Shown in pieces: positions 8,281 to 16,543 of a stretch of 64,000 bases of DNA. Numbering within the stretch: position 1 is the stretch's first letter; each line of letters starts with the position of its first letter. The DNA comes from Antarcticibacterium arcticum. GTDB lineage: Bacteria > Bacteroidota > Bacteroidia > Flavobacteriales > Flavobacteriaceae. The stretch spans positions 248,001 to 312,000 of the forward strand of contig NZ_CP042476.1 of assembly GCF_007993795.1 (NCBI RefSeq), in the 5' to 3' direction. A program made the position numbers and the translations under genes. The notes under the pieces were generated by a model. The model ran no database searches. It was not told the DNA's origin and saw nothing but the letters and a program-made list of their open reading frames with translations.

Positions 8281-8486
8281 ATTGTTTTATTTTTAGTTGT
8301 TTCCTTTTTAAAGGAATTGAAAAGCAGACCTCCCATAAATGCACCATATACGGTGCTGTTTAGTGGTTGAGATGTTATAGCACAGCTACCGGAATAGCAG
8401 CCTATAAAATGGTAATATAAATATCCACCAATTGCTCCCGCAAATACCCCCAAAAAAGTGAGTTTATATTTTATTAAAAAGTTCAT
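8277..8486 (-). CDS. Small membrane protein, DUF6132 type
   Basis: From the ATG at 8484-8486 this is a 69-residue protein with a first membrane helix (LTFLGVFAGAIGGYLYYHFI) and a second glycine-rich one (YGAFMGGLLF). The loop GCYSGSCAITSQP between them carries two cysteines and is the signature of DUF6132 proteins, often found next to rhodanese or thioredoxin genes. The upstream in-frame ATG at 8528 would add 14 residues and is less likely. It overlaps the following rhodanese gene by four bases, so co-translation is likely. No biochemical role is known. Confidence 0.75.
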   Translation of the reverse strand: MNFLIKYKLTFLGVFAGAIGGYLYYHFIGCYSGSCAITSQPLNSTVYGAFMGGLLFNSFKKETTKNKTI

Positions 8487-8581
8487 ATAGGATTTTAATT
8501 TCAGGGCAAAAATAAGGGGTTTGCCCACCTGGCACAGTTACATTTGTTACAAAGGATGTTTTTTTGATCCAGGATTTTGAA

Positions 8582-8624
8582 GAAAAAAAACCGGATAAGT
8601 CCTTTTTAGTCAGGGCCTATCCGG
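8582..8624 (-). terminator. Terminator of the DUF302 gene
   Basis: CCGGATA (8591-8597) pairs with TATCCGG (8618-8624). On the minus strand a U-run follows (+ strand A-run 8583-8590). It ends the transcript of the gene whose stop codon is at 8644. Confidence 0.8.
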
Positions 8625-8643
8625 ATAGTTTACTGGTGGGAAA

Positions 8644-9030
8644 TTACAAATTCTCAATTACTCTTTTAAGGCCTTCTCTTACCTGTTGCGCTACGGCACC
8701 CAGTTTGTCGTTTTTTACTGCGCTCATTGATGCCACAGGATCAACGGCAGATACTTCTATCTTCCCATTTTCTAGTTCCTGCACAATTACATTACAAGGA
8801 AGCATAGTGCCAATTTTGCTTTCGGTACTTATGGCCTGATGCGCCATTGTAGGATTACACGCCCCAAGTATCCTGTATTTTCTAAAGTCTATATCCAACT
8901 TTTTTTTAAAAGTTTCCTTTACATCAATCTCGGTAAGGATGCCAAATCCTTCTTTTTTTAATTCTCCGGTTACCTTCTCAATGGCTTCCTCAAAATTTTG
9001 ATCTACTGTTTTAGAAAAATAATAACTCAT
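8644..9030 (-). CDS. DUF302 domain protein
   Basis: A 128-residue soluble protein with the DUF302 pattern: a YYFSKTVDQNFEEAIEKVT start, the YRILGACNPTMAHQAI core (Cys after GA), and LPCNVIVQE with a second cysteine. DUF302 proteins are small alpha/beta proteins of unknown role, often near sulfur-oxidation, rhodanese or copper genes; the neighbouring rhodanese genes fit this. It has its own terminator, so it is probably separate from the DUF6132-rhodanese operon downstream. I have no evidence for a catalytic role. Confidence 0.88.
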   Translation of the reverse strand: MSYYFSKTVDQNFEEAIEKVTGELKKEGFGILTEIDVKETFKKKLDIDFRKYRILGACNPTMAHQAISTESKIGTMLPCNVIVQELENGKIEVSAVDPVASMSAVKNDKLGAVAQQVREGLKRVIENL

Positions 9031-9155
9031 GACTCACTGGTTTTAATTTGGTTATAACTTTAAAAATATGGAATATGAAATTTTAATTGGTTGATATTTA
9101 TCATTGTTAGTTTATCCATATATCAGGACCTGTTTTCATATAAAAAGGTTACAAA

Positions 9156-9644
9156 TTAGCCGGCCTCATTAAGCAGGTCTTCAAGATCGAGGGGGCGGGT
9201 ATACATTTCCAATGTTCCATCGGGTTTTTGAGGCCATTTTTCCTTGGGAAGGTCCCAATACAATTCTACCCCGTTACCATCTGGGTCGTTAAGGTACAGT
9301 GCTTGAGAAACCCCATGGTCTGCCGCCCCGGAAAGCGGATAATTAGCATCTCCTACCCGTTTCAGGATCATTGCAAGGTCTTTCCGGGTGGGGTATAGAA
9401 TAGCTGTATGAAATAATCCAACCCCCTGATGCTTTGCTGGCGGCGCTCCCAGACTGTTCCAGGTATTAAGGCCAATATGGTGATGGTAACCACCTGCTGA
9501 AAGAAAAGCTGCCTGGTCCCCGTAAAAAGTTGTGACTTCAAACCCCAACAGGTCGCGGTAAAATCCCAGGGCCCGGTCAAGATCGGCCACCTTTAAATGT
9601 ACATGGCCTATGCGGGTTTGGCCTGGGATCTGGTAATTTTCCAT
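9156..9644 (-). CDS. VOC-family dioxygenase/glyoxalase-like protein
   Basis: A 162-residue protein with two beta-alpha-beta-beta-beta modules of the vicinal oxygen chelate fold. Likely metal ligands are His19 (GHVHLKV, second His also possible), His80s (GLFHTAIL) and Glu140s (GNGVELYWD), the His-His-Glu set of extradiol dioxygenase or catechol-2,3-dioxygenase-like proteins. YHHHIGLNTW is typical of the CatE-like branch. It is cytoplasmic and the substrate is unknown. It stands alone on the minus strand, divergent from the S9 peptidase. Confidence 0.82.
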   Translation of the reverse strand: MENYQIPGQTRIGHVHLKVADLDRALGFYRDLLGFEVTTFYGDQAAFLSAGGYHHHIGLNTWNSLGAPPAKHQGVGLFHTAILYPTRKDLAMILKRVGDANYPLSGAADHGVSQALYLNDPDGNGVELYWDLPKEKWPQKPDGTLEMYTRPLDLEDLLNEAG

Positions 9645-9909
9645 CGTTCTTATTTTTTGGTTAAAGGGTTTTAGATAATTGCAGAGCCTAGGAAGATTTT
9701 CACTTTACATAACCGTGCAACCCATCATTTATATTTGTTTTACCCTAAACATTTTGACTAGTCTAAAAGTTAAGGAAAAAATTCAAAATATGGGTCCGGA
9801 TGCATTAATTTCATGGATTTTGAATATGGGGAAATTATTTTCTCTAAAGCTCAAAAAATCAGTTTTTTAGCTACATTAGTGCTTCCAACCAATTAATTAA
9901 TACACTATT

Positions 9910-11832
9910 ATGAAATATCAATTTTTGCTAATTGCAGTATTGCTTTCTTTCATCTCCTGTAAAAAAGATGCAGAAAAAAGTGAAGAGAAAAGGGAGATCG
10001 CCTCCTATACAATTGAGCAGTTTATGGATAATGAGTCGGTTTTTGGCGGTAGCTTTTCACCAGATAACTCCAAGCTCTTGGTTACCAGTAACCGCTCCGG
10101 GATCTTTAATATGTACACTGTTCCTACCGGTGGGGGTGATTTTACACCACTTACAACATCAGACAGTGCATCGGTTTTCGCAATCTCTTATTTTCCTGAA
10201 GATGAGAGAATCCTCTTCCGGATGGATGACAACGGCGATGAGATCTATAAGATCTTCGTAATGGATGGTGACAGCATTTCAAGGCTTACCCCTGCAACAA
10301 ACGCAAGAGCATTATTTTATGGCTGGTCCCGGGATGGAAAAAGCTTCTACTATGGCAGCAATCAAAGGGATAGCAGGTATACAGATGTTTACAGAATGAA
10401 TACCATGACTTTTACCCCGGAACTTATTTATGAAAATAATGATGCGTATGATTTTGGGGGGATTTCACCCGATGGCAATTATTTAGCCCTGAGCAAAGCC
10501 CTTAATACCAATGACTCCAATTTGTTTATTTACGATTTCAGGAATAAAAAGCTTGTTCAGGTCAATACCGCTCAAAGCGGAAATAATGCCCAGGATTTTT
10601 CCAAAGACAATAAATTTCTTTATTACACTACAGATGCCGCAGGAGAATTCTCTGCCCTGATGAAATATGACCTGGAGAAGAAAACTTCAGAAGAAGTGTC
10701 CAAGAAAAAATGGGACATCGTGGGTATGGGATTTAGTGAAAATGGAACCTACCGGGTGATGTATGTGAATGAAGATGCCGCCAATAAGGTGGAAGTGTTG
10801 AACGCTAAAACAGGAAAGGCATTGGACCTTCCCAAATTTGAAAATGCCTTTATTACCGGTATAAGTATTTCCAGAGATGAGCGAATGGCAATTTTAAATG
10901 TGGGAGGATCTCATACTCCCACGAATTTATACTCCTATGATATGGAAAGCGGAAAGCATACCAGGCTTACCAACGTTCTTAATAAAGATATAGATCAAAG
11001 AGACCTGGTATCAGCTGAAGTTATAAGATATGAATCTTTTGACGGAACAGTGATCCCGGCGATCTATTATAAACCCCTTACTGCAACTGCAGAGGATAAA
11101 GTTCCCGCTTTAGTTTGGGTACACGGGGGACCTGGAGGGCAGTCTATGCAAAACTTCAGTTCCTTTATCCAATACCTGGTAAACCATGGCTATGCCGTGC
11201 TGGCGGTAAACAATCGTGGGAGCAGTGGTTACGGAAAGACATTTTTTCAAATGGATGACCAGAACCATGGTGAAAAGGACCTTCAGGATTGTGTGGAGGG
11301 AAAAAACTGGCTCGCATCCCAACCTGAAATAGATCCTGATAAAATAGGGATCATAGGAGGCTCTTATGGCGGATTCATGACCATGGCGGCGCTTGCTTTT
11401 ACACCTGAAGAATTTGATGTTGGAGTAAATATCTTTGGGGTAACCAATTGGATGCGCACCCTGCAAAGCATCCCGCCCTGGTGGGAATCTTTCAAGGAAG
11501 CTCTGTACCTGGAAATGGGAGACCCCAATACCCAGGATAGTATCAGGTTAAAAAAGATCTCCCCATTATTTCATACTGAAAATGTTACCAAGCCATTACT
11601 GGTATTACAGGGTTCCCAGGATCCCAGGGTGTTGCAAATAGAATCTGACGAAATTGTTGAAAACGTACGAAAGAACGGGGTGCCTGTAGAATATGTATTA
11701 TTTGAGGATGAAGGTCATGGATTTGTAAAAAAGGAAAACCAGATCGAGGCCTATGAAAAAACCCTGAAATTTCTGGATACCTATCTAAAAGGTAAAAAAG
11801 AAGAAGGAGAGGTAAAAGAAATAAAAACTTAG
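9910..11832 (+). CDS. S9 prolyl-oligopeptidase family lipoprotein
   Basis: A 640-residue exported peptidase. A lipoprotein signal ends at SCKKD (Cys near residue 17). Residues about 35-370 form a WD/TolB-like beta-propeller (repeats such as FSPDNSKLLVTSN and ISPDGNYLALS), and residues about 380-630 form the alpha/beta-hydrolase domain with GGSYGGFM (Ser485), Asp571 (GSQDPR) and His603 (EGHGF). HGGPGGQS builds the oxyanion region. The family cuts short peptides after proline, alanine or other residues in acylaminoacyl- or dipeptidyl-peptidase fashion; the exact specificity cannot be read. It ends at a strong bidirectional hairpin. Confidence 0.92.
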   Translation: MKYQFLLIAVLLSFISCKKDAEKSEEKREIASYTIEQFMDNESVFGGSFSPDNSKLLVTSNRSGIFNMYTVPTGGGDFTPLTTSDSASVFAISYFPEDERILFRMDDNGDEIYKIFVMDGDSISRLTPATNARALFYGWSRDGKSFYYGSNQRDSRYTDVYRMNTMTFTPELIYENNDAYDFGGISPDGNYLALSKALNTNDSNLFIYDFRNKKLVQVNTAQSGNNAQDFSKDNKFLYYTTDAAGEFSALMKYDLEKKTSEEVSKKKWDIVGMGFSENGTYRVMYVNEDAANKVEVLNAKTGKALDLPKFENAFITGISISRDERMAILNVGGSHTPTNLYSYDMESGKHTRLTNVLNKDIDQRDLVSAEVIRYESFDGTVIPAIYYKPLTATAEDKVPALVWVHGGPGGQSMQNFSSFIQYLVNHGYAVLAVNNRGSSGYGKTFFQMDDQNHGEKDLQDCVEGKNWLASQPEIDPDKIGIIGGSYGGFMTMAALAFTPEEFDVGVNIFGVTNWMRTLQSIPPWWESFKEALYLEMGDPNTQDSIRLKKISPLFHTENVTKPLLVLQGSQDPRVLQIESDEIVENVRKNGVPVEYVLFEDEGHGFVKKENQIEAYEKTLKFLDTYLKGKKEEGEVKEIKT

Positions 11833-11852
11833 AAAAGTTTAAAAATAATTTT

Positions 11853-11880
11853 AAGAGGCTGTCTTTGAACAGCCTCTTTT
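11853..11880. terminator. Bidirectional terminator
   Basis: A perfect 10-base stem, AAGAGGCTGT (11853-11862) with ACAGCCTCTT (11869-11878), has a 6-base loop and T-runs on both strands. It serves the S9 peptidase gene (+) and the DUF1206 gene (-). Confidence 0.9.
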
Positions 11881-11883
11881 CAT

Positions 11884-12720
11884 TTAATCAGCTTCACTTT
11901 TTTTCTTCTCATTATACGGATCGTAGGTTGCACCAAGAAAAAACATAAAGAAACCGTAGGAAATAGTTCCAATTGCAATTAGTATGAAAGCCAGGTAACC
12001 TACGTGGTCTCCCAGAAAATCAAATGCCTTATCTGTATTCACTACAAAAGTTGGGTTATCTGTAGTTCCGGCTTTGATAAAGAAAAACCCGATGATCCCA
12101 ATAATTATACCCCGGGCGGCATATCCAAATAAACCTAAAAAGTGGATTAATTTTTTTATTTCTTTTCCAAAATGGGCAATATCCTGTCGCTCTCTGTAAC
12201 CCCGGGTAATCCCATAGTATAATTGCACCACTGCGGTAAGCATAATAATTACCCCAATGCTTATAATGGCCATATCGCCCCAACCTTCCTGTAACATGGA
12301 GCCCACCATTTCCCTTTCTTCTTCAGGACGGCCATCCTCCCGGATATCACTTATTCCAAGGATCACCATTAAGGCTGAGTATGCTATGAAGATATCGGCA
12401 ATTGAGCTAAGGCCTATGCCAAGCCTCCTGGAGATTCCCCGCCAGGTATTGCCGTAATTGTAAGGATCTCTTATAGCTTCAAATATTCGCCAAATAATAT
12501 AACTAAGGGTACCCAAAAGAACGACCCATACAAAGATCTTTCCTGCCAGGTAATCATACATAAAAGCCAGCAGGCTGCCTTCATCGGCTCCTCCTTCCTT
12601 TAATTGTAAAAAAGAGAGAATTGCAATTATGCCAATGGCAGTATAGATCAACCCGGTGGAAATTGTCCCGTAAACAGGAAGTAGGTGAACAAAGAATCTT
12701 TTGTTTTTGTCGCCTTTCAT
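11884..12720 (-). CDS. DUF1206 membrane protein
   Basis: A 278-residue protein with six predicted membrane helices in three related two-helix units: TGLIYTAIGIIAILSFLQL, WVVLLGTLSYIIWRIFEA, then RRLGIGLSSIADIFIAYSAL and so on. Each unit carries the DUF1206 pattern (short basic loop, YxxYGxxRG or WRIFEAIRDPY). The function of DUF1206 is unknown. It lies 29 bases after the DUF389 gene on the same strand and is probably co-transcribed with it, so the pair may act together in the inner membrane. Confidence 0.85.
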   Translation of the reverse strand: MKGDKNKRFFVHLLPVYGTISTGLIYTAIGIIAILSFLQLKEGGADEGSLLAFMYDYLAGKIFVWVVLLGTLSYIIWRIFEAIRDPYNYGNTWRGISRRLGIGLSSIADIFIAYSALMVILGISDIREDGRPEEEREMVGSMLQEGWGDMAIISIGVIIMLTAVVQLYYGITRGYRERQDIAHFGKEIKKLIHFLGLFGYAARGIIIGIIGFFFIKAGTTDNPTFVVNTDKAFDFLGDHVGYLAFILIAIGTISYGFFMFFLGATYDPYNEKKKSEAD

Positions 12721-12749
12721 TACAGGTTCAAATCACGATTTGAGAATAT

Positions 12750-14618
12750 TTAAAATTCAATCGCCGAAACCACTTCAAGGGTTACCGGTTTTCCTACTTT
12801 GGCTTCTATCTTTTCCTTAATGTCGCCCATAATGTCGCCTTCAATAGCCTCCGGGCTTACCAGTCTAACAGAAACCACAAGCCTTTTTCCAAAACGTACT
12901 TTTACATCTTTTAAGTAAACATCATCAAATTGAGTCCCTTCGAGTTGCCTTGTTATTCGGGCTTCTTCGGTAATGCGGTCAAAAGACAGGGATAGCGGGA
13001 TCATAACCAGGATTATTATTATAAGCGTGTAAACCAATCCCAGTTTTGCTCTTCTGAAGGGTGCAAAGCCCAGGAGTAAAAATGTGATCCCTGCAAACAT
13101 AATAATACCTGCAAGGTTGGTTAGATACAGCAGGAATGCACCGGAAAATACATCCCAGTCCCACCAGCCAATTCCAATCCCTGCTACTGAAAGTGGTGGT
13201 ACAAGTGCTACCGCGATAGCAACCCCTGCAAGGCTTTTGGCAATACCTTTTTCGGCGTGAGCATATGCGGCGGCAACCCCGGAAGCTACCGCAATTCCCA
13301 TATCAAGGAGCGTGGGGGAGAGCCTCGCATCAATTTCAGAAGTAAGGAGCTTTAAAGGGATAATAAGACTTACCGCGCCTGCCACAAGCAGGGCAACCAG
13401 GGTACCGGTAATAATGGTTATTATTCCCGTTTTAAGCATATTAACGTCATAACGTACCATTCCCATGGAAAATGAAACAATAGGGGTAATAATAGGTGCA
13501 AGTATCATTGCCCCAATAATTACAGGAGACGAATTTGCAAATAAACCGAAGGTGGCTATGAGCGTGGAAAGCACCATCATTATTATATAAGGTGCGGTTA
13601 TTTTACCATTTTCCCGAAGAACTTTAAACAGGTCCTCAAATTCTTCAGTAGTAGCCCGTGGAAAAAGAGGGAGCTTTCGTTTGGTAAGTTCTTCCCGTTT
13701 TTCCCCTGTAGGAAGCCTGCCCGTTTTGATACTTTTCTTTGTTTCAGTTACCTTTTCTTCCGGGGCAAAAACACTGGCCTGCTTCAGGGTTAATGCCTCC
13801 GGTTTAATTTCAAGGAGGATATCGCAGGCAGATTTTGTAGAGCCGTCAATGGTATATTCTATTTCGGTTTGATTCTCAATTTTGAGTTCTGATGTTTTTA
13901 TCTGGCCTATAAATTCCGGTAATGTTGTTAAGGGTTTCTTTTTAGGAATTAAACTGCGCCACAAAAACCATAAGAGCTCAATAATGTTTTGCGGGGAAAG
14001 TATAAGCACATTAAACATCCCGTCATTCACGGGATTGGCCGGGATAAGCCGCTTTGAAACTACCGAATTAAGGGGGTGTTCCACGACGATGATCCCCAAT
14101 GCTGAAGTATGTATAATTCGCTCTCCCCCTGAACTTATAATAAAAGACCTGTGGGTTAGGGTAGGGAACTTTCGTATGTTCTTTAAGAAACTAAAAACCT
14201 GAGTGGTAAAAGTATTTTTAACCGGGGATTCGGTAAGGGCAAATACATCGCCTATGTTTACTGACTGGAATACGGGAATATCGTTGCAAAATAAAATATC
14301 CAGATCATGGGATTCTTCACTATTCAGAATTTCTATTACCGCAACATCTAATTTTTCTGAAATACCCAGGCCTTTGCTGGTATATTTATTTTCAGGATGA
14401 GGTAGTACCCCTAAAGCCCATTTATTTTCAGCAGCAAATGGTATGAATTCCCTAAGGTTTTCATCGTTAAGATATGTTATGAATACCGCATCTACCCCGG
14501 GATCAAAGTTTTTTGCCGGTGGAAATTTAAGTAGTTCATATTCCCGGCCTTCAAATAAAGGAAGGATATTCTTTTTTACTTCTTCAAGATCACCCGTTTG
14601 GTGTAATATGTAGTACAT
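12750..14618 (-). CDS. DUF389 (TIGR00341-type) membrane protein with DAGK-like N-terminal domain
   Basis: A 622-residue protein in two parts. Residues about 1-290 look like a diacylglycerol/sphingosine-kinase fold: a first segment VDAVFITYLNDENLREFIPF, then LGVLPHPENKYTSKGLGIS in the position of the nucleotide loop (lGvlPlGTgNdfA), and EIEYTIDGS near the end where DAGKs have an IDGE-like motif. The usual GTxN is replaced by HPEN, so catalysis is doubtful. Residues about 335-550 are the DUF389 membrane domain (SSPVIIGAMILAPIITPIVS, SGVAAAYAHAE, VALVPPLSVAGIGIGWWDW), with about six helices. The C-terminal 70 residues are soluble. DUF389 function is unknown. Co-transcribed with DUF1206. Confidence 0.82.
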   Translation of the reverse strand: MYYILHQTGDLEEVKKNILPLFEGREYELLKFPPAKNFDPGVDAVFITYLNDENLREFIPFAAENKWALGVLPHPENKYTSKGLGISEKLDVAVIEILNSEESHDLDILFCNDIPVFQSVNIGDVFALTESPVKNTFTTQVFSFLKNIRKFPTLTHRSFIISSGGERIIHTSALGIIVVEHPLNSVVSKRLIPANPVNDGMFNVLILSPQNIIELLWFLWRSLIPKKKPLTTLPEFIGQIKTSELKIENQTEIEYTIDGSTKSACDILLEIKPEALTLKQASVFAPEEKVTETKKSIKTGRLPTGEKREELTKRKLPLFPRATTEEFEDLFKVLRENGKITAPYIIMMVLSTLIATFGLFANSSPVIIGAMILAPIITPIVSFSMGMVRYDVNMLKTGIITIITGTLVALLVAGAVSLIIPLKLLTSEIDARLSPTLLDMGIAVASGVAAAYAHAEKGIAKSLAGVAIAVALVPPLSVAGIGIGWWDWDVFSGAFLLYLTNLAGIIMFAGITFLLLGFAPFRRAKLGLVYTLIIIILVMIPLSLSFDRITEEARITRQLEGTQFDDVYLKDVKVRFGKRLVVSVRLVSPEAIEGDIMGDIKEKIEAKVGKPVTLEVVSAIEF

Positions 14619-14741
14619 GAACTCGCAGTTATACCTGCAAGATAAGATTTTACCCGCCGGATTTTTAAGTTTTAACCTTAGCTTTACATCTCTGTTATAA
14701 AAGCGGTGTCAAAGGAAAAATCCGGACGGGCTTATTTCTTT

Positions 14742-16427
14742 TTAGAAGAGACCATATATATTCCCTTCATTATCTATATCAATGTTTTCTGATGCCGGAT
14801 GGACCGGTAAACCGGGCATACGCATCATGTCTCCCGTAATAGGAATTATAAAACCTGCTCCAGATGCAATTTCTATCTCCCTCACGTTAACTGTAAAATT
14901 ACGGGGCCGTCCAATCAATGCAGGATCATCTGATAGTGATTTCTGAGTTTTGGCCATACAAACGGGCAGGCCTTCCAGGCCAAGATTGGAAATGGTCTTT
15001 AGATCGCGCCTCGCTTTTTGCGAAAATTCAACATTTGCAGCGCCGTAAATATTTTTTGCAATGGTTTCAATCTTGGTTATCACCGGCATATCCCAGGTGT
15101 AAAGGGGCTTAAAGTTGCTGGTTTTAGCTTCTACCACTTCTATTACTTTTTCGGCCAGGTCAAGGGCACCTTCCCCGCCAGCGCCCCAAACATTGGCTAC
15201 AGCGATTTTCACGCCTTTTTCTTCAGCAAATTCCTTTAAAATATTAATTTCCTCCTCGGTATCTGACGCAAAAAGATTTATAGCAATAACAGGGGTAACA
15301 TTGAATAATTTTGCGCTCTCAAGGTGTTTTTCAAGATTTGGAAGCCCTCTTAACAATGCGATAGGATCTGGGATTTTCAAGCTGTCTAAAGCTGCGCCTC
15401 CATGATATTTTAAGGCACGAATGGTAGCTGTTATTACAACTGCCTTTGGTGCAAGTCCTGCACTTTGGCATTTGATATCAAAGAATTTTTCTGCACCCAG
15501 GTCAAAACCGAAACCTGCTTCGGTTACGGTATAGTCTCCCAAAGTTAGTCCCATATTGGTAGCAAGTACAGAATTGGTTCCTTGTGCAATATTTGCGAAC
15601 GGGCCTAAATGGATAATTGCAGGATTTCCCTCAATAGTTTGTACAAGGTTTGGTTTTAAGGCATCCTTCAGCAAACTTGCCATGGCACCCTGTGCATTCA
15701 GGTGACGCGCATAAATGGGTTTTCGGTCAAACGTGTAACCTACAAAAATGTTTCCGAGACGATTTTTAAGATCTTCAATGTCTTCTGACAAGCATAGAAT
15801 TGCCATTACCTCAGAAGCTGCAGTGATGTCGAATCCGCTCTCGCGGGGTATTCCGGACCCTGTCCCGCCAAGGCCAATCACAATATTCCGCAGCGCACGG
15901 TCATTCATATCCATCACCCTTTTAAGAGAAATGGTTCGCGGGTCAAGATTGAGACTGTTATTTTTGTTCTGTAAATTATTGTCTATAAGTGCTGCCAGCA
16001 GGTTATGGGCTTTTTCCACCGCCGAAAAATCTCCTGTAAAATGCAGGTTGATATCCTCCATAGGTAACACCTGGGAAAATCCGCCGCCGGTTGCTCCTCC
16101 CTTTATCCCAAATACAGGGCCTAAAGATGGTTCCCTTATTACTACTACAGATTTTTTTCCAAGGCGGTTAAGACCTTCACTAAGGCCAATGGAAACTGTT
16201 GTTTTTCCCTCTCCTGCAGGAGTAGGGGAAATTGCACTTACCAGGATAAGATTGCCCTTTGCGGCTTTCTCCTTGCCAATAATTGACAAAGGCAACTTGG
16301 CCTTGAACTTGCCATACATTTCTATATCATCAGGCTCTAAACCTAATTTTGCAGCAATTTGTATAATATGTTTTAATTGGGTTTGCTTTGCTATTTCCAG
16401 ATCGTTGGGTACTTCCAGTGTGTTCAT
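14742..16427 (-). CDS. fhs: Formate-tetrahydrofolate ligase
   Basis: A 561-residue cytoplasmic enzyme that makes 10-formyl-THF from formate, THF and ATP for one-carbon metabolism. The ATP-binding P-loop-like motif PTPAGEGKTTVSIGLSEGL and the downstream GIKGGATGGGFSQVLPMEDI are the family hallmarks, and the C-terminal GAGFIIPITGDMMRMPGLP is also conserved. The length is normal. It stands between the HipA-like gene and the DUF389 gene on the same strand with more than 100 bases on each side, so it is probably a single transcription unit. Confidence 0.97.
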   Translation of the reverse strand: MNTLEVPNDLEIAKQTQLKHIIQIAAKLGLEPDDIEMYGKFKAKLPLSIIGKEKAAKGNLILVSAISPTPAGEGKTTVSIGLSEGLNRLGKKSVVVIREPSLGPVFGIKGGATGGGFSQVLPMEDINLHFTGDFSAVEKAHNLLAALIDNNLQNKNNSLNLDPRTISLKRVMDMNDRALRNIVIGLGGTGSGIPRESGFDITAASEVMAILCLSEDIEDLKNRLGNIFVGYTFDRKPIYARHLNAQGAMASLLKDALKPNLVQTIEGNPAIIHLGPFANIAQGTNSVLATNMGLTLGDYTVTEAGFGFDLGAEKFFDIKCQSAGLAPKAVVITATIRALKYHGGAALDSLKIPDPIALLRGLPNLEKHLESAKLFNVTPVIAINLFASDTEEEINILKEFAEEKGVKIAVANVWGAGGEGALDLAEKVIEVVEAKTSNFKPLYTWDMPVITKIETIAKNIYGAANVEFSQKARRDLKTISNLGLEGLPVCMAKTQKSLSDDPALIGRPRNFTVNVREIEIASGAGFIIPITGDMMRMPGLPVHPASENIDIDNEGNIYGLF

Positions 16428-16543
16428 ATCTACATAGAATTTAGTGCCCTAAATGTACCGCTATTGAGGAACTTAAAAACTGATGACTATCAGCTTTTAA
16501 ACAAAAAAGAGGAAGGAAAGCCTGTTTTGTTTTAAAATGTAAT

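Noticed and set aside
9679..9870. 63-residue + strand ORF in the gap before the S9 peptidase
   Set aside because: Low-information sequence, no signal or domain; the region more likely holds the peptidase promoter.
15748..16437. 229-residue + strand ORF
   Set aside because: It is a shadow of fhs on the opposite strand; its Ser/Pro/Arg-rich composition is typical of antisense frames.
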